Shown in pieces: positions 1-9,811 of a stretch of DNA of 64,000 bases (position 1 is its first letter; each line of letters opens with the position of its first letter). Under the pieces are notes generated by a model. It saw only the letters and a program-made list of their open reading frames with translations. It searched no databases and was not told the DNA's origin. The DNA comes from an uncultured Muribaculaceae bacterium (GTDB lineage: Bacteria; Bacteroidota; Bacteroidia; Bacteroidales; Muribaculaceae): NCBI GenBank assembly GCA_910586565.1, contig CAJUIT010000004.1, positions 1-64,000 of the forward strand, read 5' to 3'. A program made the position numbers and the translations under genes.

Positions 1-135
1 TTACAATTAGGAAAGAAATGGACTTTTTCATCCTACCATTTTACAATTAAGCTTATTTACCGCCACTCTATCCCGATTGAAGCCCTACGCAACCGTCGGG
101 AACTCGAAATCAATACTCATGAGCCATTATTTTAA
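1..135 (+). CDS. C-terminal fragment of an unidentified protein (5' end outside window)
   Basis: The first reading frame is open from base 1 to a TAA at 133-135 and encodes 44 residues, ending in THEPLF. The peptide is rich in basic and aromatic residues, with no motif I recognise. It lies upstream of lpxD on the same strand. In Bacteroidales an HD-domain phosphohydrolase often precedes lpxD, but nothing in these 44 residues proves that identity. It could also be a chance open frame, as it is short. Confidence 0.4.
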   Translation, partial: LQLGKKWTFSSYHFTIKLIYRHSIPIEALRNRRELEINTHEPLF

Positions 136-313
136 GGCATTAAATGCGCATGGCGTCAAAAAAGGGGTGTAGGATAGGGGTAGTTTCATTTTTTTTTAGC
201 AACTTTGCATGATATTAGCGATGAACCGCACTCAGCTGCGGTGACATCCGTTTTACTATTAACACAACGGGTAGGCCCACAGCCACGCAACCCACCTCTA
301 TATCTGTGCATTA
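136..313 (+). promoter_or_regulatory. lpxD upstream region with near-consensus -7 box and leader hairpin
   Basis: The intergenic region holds a T9 run at 189-197 and CAACTTTG at 200-207, one base off the Bacteroidetes -7 consensus TAnnTTTG; no good -33 element was found. Downstream, the leader can fold as GATG-(aa)-CCGCA-loop-TGCGG-(tga)-CATC at 220-248. This would be the promoter and 5' leader of the lipid A operon. The promoter call is weak; the hairpin is directly visible. Confidence 0.35.
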
Positions 314-1339
314 ATGCAACTAACAGCTTCTCAAATAGCCGCTCTTGCCAACGGCACTGTCGAAGGTAACGGCGACGTACTTATATCATCGTTCGCAAAA
401 ATCGAAGAAGGTCATGAAGGTGCGATATCCTTTCTGGCCAATCCTATTTATACCCACTACATCTACACAACAAAATCATCGGCTGTTTTGGTGAGCAACA
501 CGTTTGAGCCCGAACAGCCCTTATCGTGCACCCTCATCAGGGTTGCCGATCCCTATGCCACAGTAGCCGCTCTCATGGATATGGCCTCAAAACTTTTGCA
601 GCCGAATCCAACCGGTGTTGAACAACCCGCATTTATTGCCGAGGGCGTTTCAATTCCCGAGGATGCCTACATCGGAGCATTCGCCTATCTTGGCAAGGGG
701 GTGAAAATCGGCAACGGTGTAAAAGTTTATCCCAACACCTACCTTGGCGATAATGTGGTTGTGGGTGACAACACCATTCTCTATCCCGGCGTAAAGATTT
801 ATCACAACTGCAAGGTTGGTAACAATTGCATTCTGCATGCCGGAGTGGTTGTTGGTGCCGACGGATTCGGATTCGCCCCCGTCGACGGTCACTACAACAA
901 GATTCCCCAACTCGGCAACGTGGTGATTGAGGACGATGTTGAGATTGGAGCTAACACCACTGTTGACCGTGCCACAATGGGAAGCACCCGCATCATGAAG
1001 GGCACCAAGCTCGACAACCTCATTCAAGTGGCTCACAACTGCGTGATAGGGGAGAACACTGTTATGGCGGCTCAATCGGGTCTCGCCGGTTCCACTAAGC
1101 TTGGCAGCAGTTGCATGATTGGCGGTCAGGTTGGGTTCAAAGGTCACATCGTGGTTGGCGACAATGTCCAGATTGGCGCCCAGAGCGGCATAGCTTGCAA
1201 CGTGCCCGACGGTTCGCGCATGATGGGTTCTCCGGCCATCGATGCCGGCAAATATGCCCGTCAGGTTGTGCTCGAAAAGAATCTGCAGTCGCTCTACGAC
1301 CGCGTTAAAGCCCTTGAAGCAAAACTTTCAAACGACTAA
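314..1339 (+). CDS. lpxD: UDP-3-O-acylglucosamine N-acyltransferase LpxD
   Basis: The 341-residue length is usual for LpxD. It transfers a 3-hydroxyacyl chain from ACP to the 2-amino group of UDP-3-O-acyl-glucosamine, the third step of lipid A synthesis, in the cytoplasm. An N-terminal uridine-binding domain (about 1-100) is followed by many left-handed beta-helix hexapeptide repeats (about 105-310) and a short C-terminal helix. The catalytic histidine is recognisable as His241 in IQVAHN, and GADGFGF (181-187) is the conserved LpxD stretch. lpxC-fabZ follows after 30 bases and then lpxA, so the three form one operon. The ATG at 314 places the family N-terminus correctly. Confidence 0.95.
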   Translation: MQLTASQIAALANGTVEGNGDVLISSFAKIEEGHEGAISFLANPIYTHYIYTTKSSAVLVSNTFEPEQPLSCTLIRVADPYATVAALMDMASKLLQPNPTGVEQPAFIAEGVSIPEDAYIGAFAYLGKGVKIGNGVKVYPNTYLGDNVVVGDNTILYPGVKIYHNCKVGNNCILHAGVVVGADGFGFAPVDGHYNKIPQLGNVVIEDDVEIGANTTVDRATMGSTRIMKGTKLDNLIQVAHNCVIGENTVMAAQSGLAGSTKLGSSCMIGGQVGFKGHIVVGDNVQIGAQSGIACNVPDGSRMMGSPAIDAGKYARQVVLEKNLQSLYDRVKALEAKLSND

Positions 1340-1369
1340 AATAAATAAACCACATATCACATTTTACCA

Positions 1370-2752
1370 ATGAAGCAGCAAACGCTCAACGGTGAATTCA
1401 CCGTAAAAGGAAAGGGACTCCACACCGGACTTGAAATTGAAGCTACTTTCTATCCGGCAGCTGAAAACACAGGCTACAAATTTCAGCGTGTCGATCTCCC
1501 CGACCAGCCCGTTATCGATGCTTTGGCCGAGAATGTAACCGAAACCGAACGTGGCACCGTGATTTCACGTGGCGACGTGAGAATATCAACCATAGAGCAT
1601 GCTTTGGCAGCACTCTACGCAGCCGGCATCGACAACTGTCTTATCAAGCTCAACGGCCCCGAGCTTCCCATACTCGACGGCAGCGCAGTGATATATGCTC
1701 AGGAAATTGAACGTGTAGGTCTCGTAGAACAAAGCGCCGACAAGAATTTCTACGTTGTAAAACATAAGATTGAAGTTCGCGATGAGGCAACAGGCGCTCA
1801 CCTCACAGTTCTTCCCGACTCCGACTTCTCGGTTGACGTAATGGTGTCGTACGATTCGCCCGTTCTCACCAACCAGTTCGCCCGTCTGGAAAATGTGGCC
1901 GAATTCCGCAAAGAAATCGCAGCCAGCCGCACTTTCGTGTTTGTTCGCGAAGTTGAGCCGCTGCTCAAAGCCAACCTCATCAAAGGTGGCGACCTCGACA
2001 ATGCAATCGTGATTTATGACCGCGAACTGCCTCAGGAACAGCTCGACCACATCGCCGACCTCATGGGTGTTCCCCACAAGAAAGTAAGCGATTTCGGTTA
2101 TATCAACAACCGTCCCCTTGAATTTGAAAACGAGCCCGCACGTCACAAACTTCTCGACGTAATGGGTGACGTGGCTCTCATAGGCCGCCCTCTCAAAGGT
2201 CGTATCATCGCGTGCCGTCCCGGCCATAAAATCAACACCACATTTGCCAAGCAGATTCGCAAGGAAATCATCCGTCAGGAACTTCAGGCACCTTACTACA
2301 ATCCCTCGGCGCAGCCATTGATGGATATCAATGAAATCCGCGAGCACCTGCCTCACCGCTATCCCATGCTCCTTGTCGACAAAATCATCGAAAAGGGCGA
2401 AAGCTACATTGTTGGTGTTAAGAACGTAACCGTCAACGAGCCCTTCTTCCAGGGACACTTCCCTCAGGAACCCGTTATGCCCGGTGTGCTCCTCGTTGAG
2501 GCTATGGCCCAAACCGGCGGTCTGCTCGTCCTCGGAACTGTCGACGAACCCGAGCGCTACTCCACCTACTTCATGAAAATCGATAATGTGAAGTTCCGTC
2601 AGAAAGTCGTTCCCGGCGACACCCTGCTTTTCCACGTTTCCTTCCTCACACCGCTCCGCCGCGGTTGCGCCCTCATGAAAGGTGTGGCATTTGTCGGCGA
2701 CAAGATTGTGTGCGAATGCGAATTCATGGCGCAGATTGCAAAAAACAAATAA
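1370..2752 (+). CDS. lpxC-fabZ: Bifunctional UDP-3-O-acyl-GlcNAc deacetylase / 3-hydroxyacyl-ACP dehydratase
   Basis: A 460-residue fusion. Residues 1 to about 305 are LpxC, the zinc deacetylase that commits the pathway to lipid A: GLHTG at 16-20, zinc ligand His77 in STIEHAL, and the later RHKLLDVMGD motif supplying the other zinc His and Asp. From about residue 318 a FabZ hot-dog domain follows, with HLPHRYPMLLVDKI and the catalytic pair in QGHFP and LLVEAMAQ. FabZ dehydrates 3-hydroxyacyl-ACP in fatty acid elongation, so both halves compete for the same acyl-ACP pool. The fusion is typical of Bacteroidetes. It is the second gene of the lpxD-lpxC/fabZ-lpxA operon. Confidence 0.96.
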   Translation: MKQQTLNGEFTVKGKGLHTGLEIEATFYPAAENTGYKFQRVDLPDQPVIDALAENVTETERGTVISRGDVRISTIEHALAALYAAGIDNCLIKLNGPELPILDGSAVIYAQEIERVGLVEQSADKNFYVVKHKIEVRDEATGAHLTVLPDSDFSVDVMVSYDSPVLTNQFARLENVAEFRKEIAASRTFVFVREVEPLLKANLIKGGDLDNAIVIYDRELPQEQLDHIADLMGVPHKKVSDFGYINNRPLEFENEPARHKLLDVMGDVALIGRPLKGRIIACRPGHKINTTFAKQIRKEIIRQELQAPYYNPSAQPLMDINEIREHLPHRYPMLLVDKIIEKGESYIVGVKNVTVNEPFFQGHFPQEPVMPGVLLVEAMAQTGGLLVLGTVDEPERYSTYFMKIDNVKFRQKVVPGDTLLFHVSFLTPLRRGCALMKGVAFVGDKIVCECEFMAQIAKNK

Positions 2753-2797
2753 TTACACTGTTGCGTAAACACACGCTACACATAACATAAACACCGA

Positions 2798-3574
2798 ATG
2801 AAACAACCTTTTGCATACATCCACCCTGCGGCCAAAATCCACCCCAGCGTGGTCATCGAGCCCTTTGTGACGATCGACCAGAATGTAGAAATTGGGGAAG
2901 GCACACACATCGGCAGCAATGTCACCATTATGGAAGGTGCCCGAATCGGCAAATACTGCAATATCTTCCCCGGTGCCGTTATCTCAGGAATCCCTCAGGA
3001 CCTCAAGTTCAAAGGGGAGGACACCGTGGCCATCATCGGCGACCACACAACCATCCGCGAATGTGTCACCGTTAACCGCGGCACAGCCTCAAAAGGGATG
3101 ACCAAAGTTGGCAGCAACTGCCTTATTATGGCCTATTCTCATGTGGCTCACGACTGCGTTATCGGCAACAACGTGATTATTTCCAACGCCACACAGATTG
3201 CAGGCGAAGTGCAGGTTGACGATTTTGCCGTTATCGGCGGCGGATCGCTCATCCATCAGTTCTGCCATCTCGGCGCACACGTCATGATTCAAGGTGGTGC
3301 GCGCATCAACAAAGATATTCCCCCTTACGTAAAAGCCGGCCGTGATCCCATCGCCTACACCGGGGTGAACTCAATCGGCCTGCGCCGTCGCAACTTCACA
3401 AACGACCAGATTCGCGAGATTCAGGAAATTTACCGCTACCTCTATCTCTCGCGCCTGAATGTTTCCGATGCTGTCGACCGCATTGAAGCAGAAATTTCTG
3501 CCACCAAGGAACGCGATGAAATCATTGAGTTCATCCGCAATTCGAAGCGTGGCATCGTGCGTGGCTATGTGTAA
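2798..3574 (+). CDS. lpxA: UDP-N-acetylglucosamine O-acyltransferase LpxA
   Basis: This 258-residue left-handed beta-helix acyltransferase catalyses the first step of lipid A synthesis, 3-O-acylation of UDP-GlcNAc from 3-hydroxyacyl-ACP. Hexapeptide repeats run from about residue 8 to 190, and the catalytic histidine is His118 in SHVAHDC. The C-terminal helical part (GLRRRNFTNDQIREIQEIYR) is the LpxA C-terminal domain. It is the last gene of the operon, 45 bases after lpxC-fabZ, and a strong hairpin follows at 3614-3667. Confidence 0.96.
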   Translation: MKQPFAYIHPAAKIHPSVVIEPFVTIDQNVEIGEGTHIGSNVTIMEGARIGKYCNIFPGAVISGIPQDLKFKGEDTVAIIGDHTTIRECVTVNRGTASKGMTKVGSNCLIMAYSHVAHDCVIGNNVIISNATQIAGEVQVDDFAVIGGGSLIHQFCHLGAHVMIQGGARINKDIPPYVKAGRDPIAYTGVNSIGLRRRNFTNDQIREIQEIYRYLYLSRLNVSDAVDRIEAEISATKERDEIIEFIRNSKRGIVRGYV

Positions 3575-3613
3575 TTCCATCCACACACGTAACCGTCAAC
3601 GCTGATAAGCATA

Positions 3614-3667
3614 AAAATATGCGTAAAAATGCAACAGGTATTCCCATGACATTTTTGCGCATATTTT
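3614..3667 (+). terminator. Hairpin terminator after the lpxA operon
   Basis: AAAATATGCG-T-AAAAATG (3614-3631) pairs with CATTTTT-G-CGCATATTTT (3650-3667) across an 18-base loop, giving 17 pairs plus one T-G wobble. The right arm ends in TTTT. It separates lpxA from the glycosyltransferase. Confidence 0.75.
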
Positions 3668-3725
3668 AATTAAACGAGTGTTTAAATTTTAACAATCTCT
3701 CACCAACAATCGTAAGCCCGCTGCG

Positions 3726-4868
3726 ATGAATAACAGAATACATGTTGTAGCTTTCCAACAGCCGTTTCCACCATCCTATGGTGGAGCAATCGACATGTAC
3801 TTCCGCATCAAGGCTCTGCATGATTTGGGCTTGCATGTCATCCTCCACACCTACCGATACGGCGAACGGCTTACCCCCGCTGACGAGTTAAAGGAGATTT
3901 CATCAGAAACCTACTACTACGAACGTCACACAGGTTGGAGGTCTCAACTCTCCACACTTCCCTATATTGTTTACTCACGTCGCAACGACCGTCTGCTCGA
4001 AAATCTTTGCCGCGACGATGCTCCAATTCTTTTCGAAGGGTTGCACACCACCTATTATCTCAATCATCCACGATTGCGCAACCGCTTTAAAATAGTGAGG
4101 GCTCACAACATTGAGCATGACTATTACAAAGCGTTAGCTCTTGCCCCAGGGAAAATTTCCGACCGCATGTTTTTCGCTCTTGAAGCCTTTAAGCTCAGGG
4201 CATACGAAAAGGTTTTGCGGCATGCCGACTTGATAGCTCCGTTGAACCACAACGAGATGTCGCATTTTATGGCAAAGTTCCCGACAACGCCCGTGCACTT
4301 CACTCCGGTGTTTTTCGATGAAACCCCGTCAGAAGTCAGCGGCGCAGGCAACTATGTGCTCTCCCACGGAAATCTCACCGTTGCCGAAAACGTAAAGGCG
4401 GCAAAATGGATTATCGACAACATCGCGCCCGCGATGCCGGACACACAATTTATCATAGCCGGCTACCGGCCGCCAATGATGTTGAGCCATGCCGTTTTGG
4501 AAACTCCTAATGTGAAACTTATCGGCAGCCCTGATAACGCTGAAATGGCAAACCTGATTGACAATGCGAAAGTTCACCTGCTTATAACGTTCCAGGCCAC
4601 CGGAGTGAAGCTAAAATTGCTGAATGTGCTTCTGCGACGAGGAAAAGTCGTTGCCAACAGCCTGATGGTTGCAGGAACCGGATTGGAGACCCTATGCCAT
4701 ATCGGCAACTCGCCTTCAGAGATTACGAAACTGATAGAACAGCAATTCACCACCACCGAACTGCCGGCTTCGCTACCGGCAATCTATCACTCGGCAACCA
4801 ATGCGACAGCACTTTTGGAACAAGTGCCATATTACAGAGATTTCGTTAAATCACTACAACGGCATTGA
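3726..4868 (+). CDS. GT4-like glycosyltransferase
   Basis: A 380-residue cytoplasmic protein with a two-lobed GT-B look. The N-terminal lobe starts with a beta strand and a glycine-containing acceptor loop (PSYGGAIDMY, about 17-26). The C-terminal lobe has the sugar-nucleotide part (YVLSHGNLTVAENVKAAKWI, then TQFIIAGYRP and VKLIGSPDNAEM). The usual C-terminal E-x7-E motif is not clear. Donor and acceptor cannot be read from the sequence. It sits between lpxA and rlmH on the same strand, 30 bases before rlmH, so a role in surface glycans is only an inference from the lipid A genes upstream. Confidence 0.75.
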   Translation: MNNRIHVVAFQQPFPPSYGGAIDMYFRIKALHDLGLHVILHTYRYGERLTPADELKEISSETYYYERHTGWRSQLSTLPYIVYSRRNDRLLENLCRDDAPILFEGLHTTYYLNHPRLRNRFKIVRAHNIEHDYYKALALAPGKISDRMFFALEAFKLRAYEKVLRHADLIAPLNHNEMSHFMAKFPTTPVHFTPVFFDETPSEVSGAGNYVLSHGNLTVAENVKAAKWIIDNIAPAMPDTQFIIAGYRPPMMLSHAVLETPNVKLIGSPDNAEMANLIDNAKVHLLITFQATGVKLKLLNVLLRRGKVVANSLMVAGTGLETLCHIGNSPSEITKLIEQQFTTTELPASLPAIYHSATNATALLEQVPYYRDFVKSLQRH

Positions 4869-4898
4869 TGTGACAGCCAAAAGCAATTATTCCGACTT

Positions 4899-5372
4899 AT
4901 GAAACTGTGCCTGATGGCCGTTGGGAAAATAACGGCAAAAAATCTTCAAACCGGTATCGATGACTATACCGAACGAATCAAACGTTTCATGCCATTTGAG
5001 CTGCGAATCATTCCCGACATACGCACCTCAAAGAAAACCACCGCAATCGCGCAGAAGGAAACCGAGGGAGCCGCGATATTAAGCCAGATTCAACCCGGCG
5101 ATTTTGTAATTCTTCTTGATGAGCGCGGCAAGGAGCTGACATCGCGGCAATTTGCCGAAATGATTGAAAAGAAATCTCACGAAGTTGCGAAAAGCCTTGT
5201 GTTCATAATCGGTGGGCCATACGGATTTTCACCCGATGTTTACGCACGTGCAAATGCAATGCTGTCGCTGTCGAAAATGACGTTTCCTCATGAACTTATA
5301 AGGCTTTTCTTCACAGAGCAACTCTATCGCGCCATGACCATCAGCCACAACCTCCCTTATCACCACGACTGA
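4899..5372 (+). CDS. rlmH: 23S rRNA (pseudouridine1915-N3)-methyltransferase RlmH
   Basis: A 157-residue SPOUT-class methyltransferase that methylates pseudouridine 1915 in 23S rRNA helix 69 on 70S ribosomes. The SAM-binding trefoil knot region is visible as FIIGGPYGF (about 103-111), with the conserved C-terminal signature LYRAMTISHNLPYHHD. Its length matches the family. It is convergent with hemW, with only seven bases between the two stop codons. Confidence 0.96.
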   Translation: MKLCLMAVGKITAKNLQTGIDDYTERIKRFMPFELRIIPDIRTSKKTTAIAQKETEGAAILSQIQPGDFVILLDERGKELTSRQFAEMIEKKSHEVAKSLVFIIGGPYGFSPDVYARANAMLSLSKMTFPHELIRLFFTEQLYRAMTISHNLPYHHD

Positions 5373-5379
5373 CCTGACG

Positions 5380-6504
5380 TCAATCTAAAATCAGCTCACG
5401 GAACACGGCGTCAGAAGTCAGCCATTGAGATTTTGGCAGCACAAAACGGTTCCCGTCAATACATCTGATGGAATCCGACGGCAACGTCTCGATGTTTCTC
5501 AGGAATCGTTTGATTAGACCGGTCGAGAACCTTGACGCTGCGAACTGCAAATCGAACCCCTTGTCGGTGCGCAACGATGTTATTATATAATCGTTCAGAC
5601 GGTTGCATTCATCTTCCTCATCGACTTCAAATGGAGCGGACCCTCTTTCCACAGCATCGATGTAAGTTTTCAGGTTAGCAGGATTGTAACGGCGCGTTCT
5701 GCCATCAAAGCTGTGAGCCGACGCTCCTAATCCTATGTATGGAGTATAAGTCCAATAGGACGAATTGTGGCGTGACTCCATGCCTGGCTGCGCAAAATTC
5801 GACACCTCGTAATGGTTGTAACCCAACGCTTCTGATGCCACGCATAGCACTTCATACATTTTCACTGCGGTTTCATCGGTCACCTCTTCAAGCTTCCCTG
5901 TGGTCAAGGCGGCATACATCCTTGTTCCGGGTTCAAATGAAAGCAGATAAGAGGAGAAATGAGGGGGACGGAAGGCAAGCAAACGGTCAACATTCACCTT
6001 CCACTCATCAACATTGCGGAAAGGTACCCCGTAAATAAGGTCGGCACTATAATTGATTCCTGAAGCAGATAAAGCTTCGAGAGCTGCAATGGAAGCCGCT
6101 GCAGAATGATTCCGGCCAAGGGTTCTCAGTTCAAAATCGTCGAACGACTGAATGCCGATGCTTATGCGGTTAATCCCGAGAGAACGGTAAAAATCCAAGC
6201 TCCGCGCGTTTATATCCTCAGGATTTGCCTCCAACGTCACCTCAACCATCCGCGACACATCACACCTTTGGGATATTCCTTTGAAAAGCCTTTCCAACAG
6301 CGAATCATCGAGCATCGACGGAGTTCCTCCTCCTATATAGATTGTGGAAATATCCTTACTCAACACCTCATCACGACGCATATCCCACTCCTTGACTAAA
6401 GCATCGACATAACGTTCCGTCATTTGAGTGTGGGGAGTGGAATAAAAATCGCAATAAGCACACTTGCTGCGACAAAAGGGGATGTGTATATATAATCCGG
6501 CCAT
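5380..6504 (-). CDS. hemW: Radical SAM heme chaperone HemW
   Basis: A 374-residue radical SAM protein of the HemN/HemW family. The iron-sulfur motif CxxxCxxC is Cys11, Cys15 and Cys18 in HIPFCRSKCAYCDFYS. A glycine-rich SAM segment follows (IYIGGGTPS) and then the GIQSFDD stretch. HemW binds and inserts heme rather than acting as coproporphyrinogen dehydrogenase; the size and the AYCDF form of the motif favour HemW over HemN. It lies 21 bases downstream of the AddB-like gene and is probably cotranscribed with it. Confidence 0.92.
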   Translation of the reverse strand: MAGLYIHIPFCRSKCAYCDFYSTPHTQMTERYVDALVKEWDMRRDEVLSKDISTIYIGGGTPSMLDDSLLERLFKGISQRCDVSRMVEVTLEANPEDINARSLDFYRSLGINRISIGIQSFDDFELRTLGRNHSAAASIAALEALSASGINYSADLIYGVPFRNVDEWKVNVDRLLAFRPPHFSSYLLSFEPGTRMYAALTTGKLEEVTDETAVKMYEVLCVASEALGYNHYEVSNFAQPGMESRHNSSYWTYTPYIGLGASAHSFDGRTRRYNPANLKTYIDAVERGSAPFEVDEEDECNRLNDYIITSLRTDKGFDLQFAASRFSTGLIKRFLRNIETLPSDSIRCIDGNRFVLPKSQWLTSDAVFRELILD

Positions 6505-6525
6505 TGTTTGAATCGCTGTTTCTTA

Positions 6526-9500
6526 TTAACGTTTCCGTTCGCGCCGGCAAATCGCCGTAAACGCGCAATATTTGCACGTATCCTCATTATCGGAACATGT
6601 GAACGGCACTTCAGGGTTGAATAAATCCTCAAGATAGGGGAGAAGCTTGTCGTTGAACCCTGCCGCATAGTCAGCGGCATCGAGAATATTCCATTTATTA
6701 CTTCGGGCTGAACCGGGTTGCTTTAGATTGGGAAACGCAACCTGTTCGGCATCATCGGGAGCCGGACCTTTCAACGGCGCGAGTGGAGCAACCATAAGGG
6801 TTTTAAACGCAAAAATCATAGGTTGCACCGGCAGCTCACATCCGGTGAATTGCGAATAAGCCTGCGCATACAACATCACCTGCATGAAAGCTTTCTTTCG
6901 GTAGTCGTGGAACATCTGCTCCAAATCCGCAGCTTCCGTGTCGTCACTGCCGGTTTTATAGTCAATAATTCTTATCCTTGGATAGAACTCATCACCCTCG
7001 TAACGGTCAATGCGGTCGATGCGGCAATTAAAGTTTATGACCATCGTTTTCCCATCAGAGCCAACGAGGGTCAGAGGCTTCTTTTCCTCCCATTCTCCAT
7101 GCAGGTAGACAAACGGGCACTGCGCCTGTTCCTTTCTGAGAACCTCGCGCACATATTCCTTAATCATCACACCGATAATCTTCGTCTCTCCCGACAGAGG
7201 AACCTCACTTGTCGGCTCCATCTTGCGATAGTAGTAATTTATGGAACGGCAGATGAGCCGATCGATTTTTGCAACATCTTTGCGCATGGTGGCAAGCATA
7301 TCGGCCGTAACGAGCACACCCTCCGGTCTACCTTCAATCAAGCCGCCGTAGAGTTTTTCAAAGACATCGTGAACGATTGTTCCCAATGTGCTCTCATCAA
7401 TGTAATCGTTAACTTCATCCTCGCGTTTATAATGCGCTATTTTCTCGAAATAGAACGCCATCGGACACCCAACGTACTGCTTAATTGAGCTTGCCGACAG
7501 GTATAGCGGATGTTTTTCCGAACGGTAACGGTTAATCACCGACATTATTTCCGGAGTTTTGGCAACGGAAATAGCCGGAGTCTCAGGTGACGACATGCTG
7601 TAGGGGAGAACCGTTTTACGCATGTGGGGGGGGCGGAATATATGAGCCAACTGATGGATGTAACGCGACATCTGACGGCTTTTGAGCCCGGTTGAACGGG
7701 CATCATAAAGCAGAAACACCCTGCGCGCCCTCGAAATCATTCGATAGAAGAAGTAGGTGTAGACATTCTCTTGATCTTCGGGGGTAGGGAGACCGTAGGC
7801 ATTCCTCAGAACAACAGGGATAAAAGAGCCTGTGAAACGGGCGCGCGGAAATACTCTTTCGTTCATCGAGGGTAGGATAACTGTGTCGAAATCCAATGCA
7901 CGGGCCTCAAGCACACCCATAATCTGCAGACCCTTCAGCGGGACACCCTCAAAATTGAGCATCTCACCCTGAACGAGCTTCTCTATAAGATTGAAAACAG
8001 TGGCATCCTCAATATACACTCCGCTCCCGCTAAGATATTCAACACACAGCTTTTTCAAATGAAGCATGGCGTGGCGGTAGCGGCGCAAAAAAGCCTCCTG
8101 CATGGCAACTGCATGCGTGAGGTTGCGGTCGGCAATTACATTCGACGCAGTTTCAACCTCATCGTCGGCAATCTCCATCGCATCGTCGGCTTTATTCTCA
8201 TCGCTGCCGTTTTTAACAGCTTCCTCAAGCCAGTCAAGTAAATTTTCGATATACTGAAACACGTCACCCGAATTGTTTTTATCGGCAACACGCCTGAACA
8301 CCGGCTCCAACCCGCTGAAACGGGGATTTTTAAATAATGTGTCAGGAACATTAAACAGCCGCTTTTCCTGCATTTCAAGCAGAATAAGCGTGCACACCAC
8401 AGGCTTGAACGCCCTTATGAGCGGGTGAGACAGCACATTCACCACATCTTCATAAAAAAATGTGTCGGCGACCTTCGATTGGTAGGAACGCATCTGCATC
8501 GAAACAATGTCTCTCAGCAAACCAGCCACAGCCGTGTTTCGGAGTTTATATCCCATCGTCAGGTTCAACGGAGTGATATTAGCCGGCAGCGAATGCAACA
8601 GCGGAGTGAGCATGTTTTCTTCGGGAAGAATAACGGCTGTGTTGCTCAACTCATCCTCGTTGACTTCGGTGTCGGGAGGGTAGCTTTCTCCAAGAATAGA
8701 ACCGATTATTTTGGTTTGCCCCACTCTCGACGGAACTCCGATAACATCAATCTTTGGGAATGAATCAATTTTGCCAATGCAATCATATTTCGGGGGAAAC
8801 TCCTTTGCAAGTCTCGACACAATTCTTGCACCTGCCAGCAAGCTGTCGGCGAAAGCAGGCGATGCCACATCCCAATAGAAATCGGCCATTGATTCACCGG
8901 TCTCTTCATCCCTCAAATCCCTGAGCCGAGAGAAAATTCTTTTTTCGGCAGTAGAAAGGTTGTTGAAACCCACGAACACATATCGCTTGAATGGCAGCTT
9001 GTCGGCCGGTGTGTCGTTAAGAACATCAACACAATGTCGGTAAGCCATCCCCGAAGTGTGCAATCCCATTATCCCGAGCCTGTCGCAAAAATCATTATAC
9101 ACTTCCCCCATAACCTGCCACAGCTTTAGGAAGCCTACCGACACTTTCGTCTGCCCCGTGTCACCATTTTCAGAGGAAGGATAAGCCACGTGATTCCAGA
9201 ATTCCCTCACATCATCGGGAATTTTATCATTATCCCAATATTTCTTTATGATTTCGAGCTGTTCGGGAGTAAGATAATTCGACGATATCTCTTTAAGGCT
9301 CTCCACATTGCGGAACACTTCACCGGTGTCGGCCAACGAATTGTCTACATCATCAAAATCATTGAGCAGCACATCGGCCCAGAAAACAAACTTGTTAAAA
9401 TCTATTGCAGCAGCCTCCGACGCCCCATGATGACGCCTCACCACTTCCCGATAAACATTATACAGGATGAAAATGAGCTCCATTCGTTCACCCGGAGCTG

Positions 9501-9708
9501 TGTCGCTGAATCCCTCGGTGAAATCAACGATTGTTGTTGTGGCGGGGTGCACCGCCCTTATTCCATCACGGCGCGACACCACTGTCATATAATGGGTAAA
9601 ATATGTTGCGCTTCGTTTATTGGGGAACACAAAGCAGCAGTCAATGAGTCTCATCGGCTCATTATGCAGATAAGCTTCGGCTACTGACTGGAGAAACGGA
9701 GTTGTCAT
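6526..9708 (-). CDS. AddB-like PD-(D/E)XK nuclease with Fe-S cysteines
   Basis: A 1060-residue protein. The C-terminal nuclease core shows RIDRID (about 897) and IRIIDYKTG (about 914), the D...D-x-K motif of the RecB/Cas4-type PD-(D/E)XK fold. Four cysteines bracket it: one in YVGCPMAFYF (about 746) and three in the last 25 residues (TCKYCAFTAIC), the arrangement that holds the 4Fe-4S cluster in AddB and Cas4. The N-terminal two thirds resemble an inactivated helicase, as in AddB. It probably forms an AddAB-type double-strand-break resection complex with an AddA helicase encoded elsewhere; no such gene is in this window. A consensus promoter lies just upstream. Confidence 0.85.
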   Translation of the reverse strand: MTTPFLQSVAEAYLHNEPMRLIDCCFVFPNKRSATYFTHYMTVVSRRDGIRAVHPATTTIVDFTEGFSDTAPGERMELIFILYNVYREVVRRHHGASEAAAIDFNKFVFWADVLLNDFDDVDNSLADTGEVFRNVESLKEISSNYLTPEQLEIIKKYWDNDKIPDDVREFWNHVAYPSSENGDTGQTKVSVGFLKLWQVMGEVYNDFCDRLGIMGLHTSGMAYRHCVDVLNDTPADKLPFKRYVFVGFNNLSTAEKRIFSRLRDLRDEETGESMADFYWDVASPAFADSLLAGARIVSRLAKEFPPKYDCIGKIDSFPKIDVIGVPSRVGQTKIIGSILGESYPPDTEVNEDELSNTAVILPEENMLTPLLHSLPANITPLNLTMGYKLRNTAVAGLLRDIVSMQMRSYQSKVADTFFYEDVVNVLSHPLIRAFKPVVCTLILLEMQEKRLFNVPDTLFKNPRFSGLEPVFRRVADKNNSGDVFQYIENLLDWLEEAVKNGSDENKADDAMEIADDEVETASNVIADRNLTHAVAMQEAFLRRYRHAMLHLKKLCVEYLSGSGVYIEDATVFNLIEKLVQGEMLNFEGVPLKGLQIMGVLEARALDFDTVILPSMNERVFPRARFTGSFIPVVLRNAYGLPTPEDQENVYTYFFYRMISRARRVFLLYDARSTGLKSRQMSRYIHQLAHIFRPPHMRKTVLPYSMSSPETPAISVAKTPEIMSVINRYRSEKHPLYLSASSIKQYVGCPMAFYFEKIAHYKREDEVNDYIDESTLGTIVHDVFEKLYGGLIEGRPEGVLVTADMLATMRKDVAKIDRLICRSINYYYRKMEPTSEVPLSGETKIIGVMIKEYVREVLRKEQAQCPFVYLHGEWEEKKPLTLVGSDGKTMVINFNCRIDRIDRYEGDEFYPRIRIIDYKTGSDDTEAADLEQMFHDYRKKAFMQVMLYAQAYSQFTGCELPVQPMIFAFKTLMVAPLAPLKGPAPDDAEQVAFPNLKQPGSARSNKWNILDAADYAAGFNDKLLPYLEDLFNPEVPFTCSDNEDTCKYCAFTAICRRERKR

Positions 9709-9758
9709 TTATAACAGACTTTGAATGAGCATCGGCATCTTTCAGGCCAATGGCATTA

Positions 9759-9789
9759 CAAAGATAACCAATCCGGGGAGAAATCGCAA
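9759..9789 (-). promoter_or_regulatory. Bacteroidetes-type promoter for addB-like / hemW
   Basis: On the minus strand a TTG box (complement of CAA at 9787-9789) is followed after exactly 20 bases by TATCTTTG (complement of CAAAGATA, 9759-9766). This matches the TTG-N20-TAnnTTTG pattern and would start transcription about 45 bases before the start codon. Confidence 0.75.
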
Positions 9790-9811
9790 CCCGTCTGCAC
9801 CAACATAGAGC

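Noticed and set aside
650..1147. Long minus-strand open frames opposite lpxD and lpxC-fabZ
   Set aside because: Both plus-strand genes are unambiguous; the antisense frames are codon-bias shadows.
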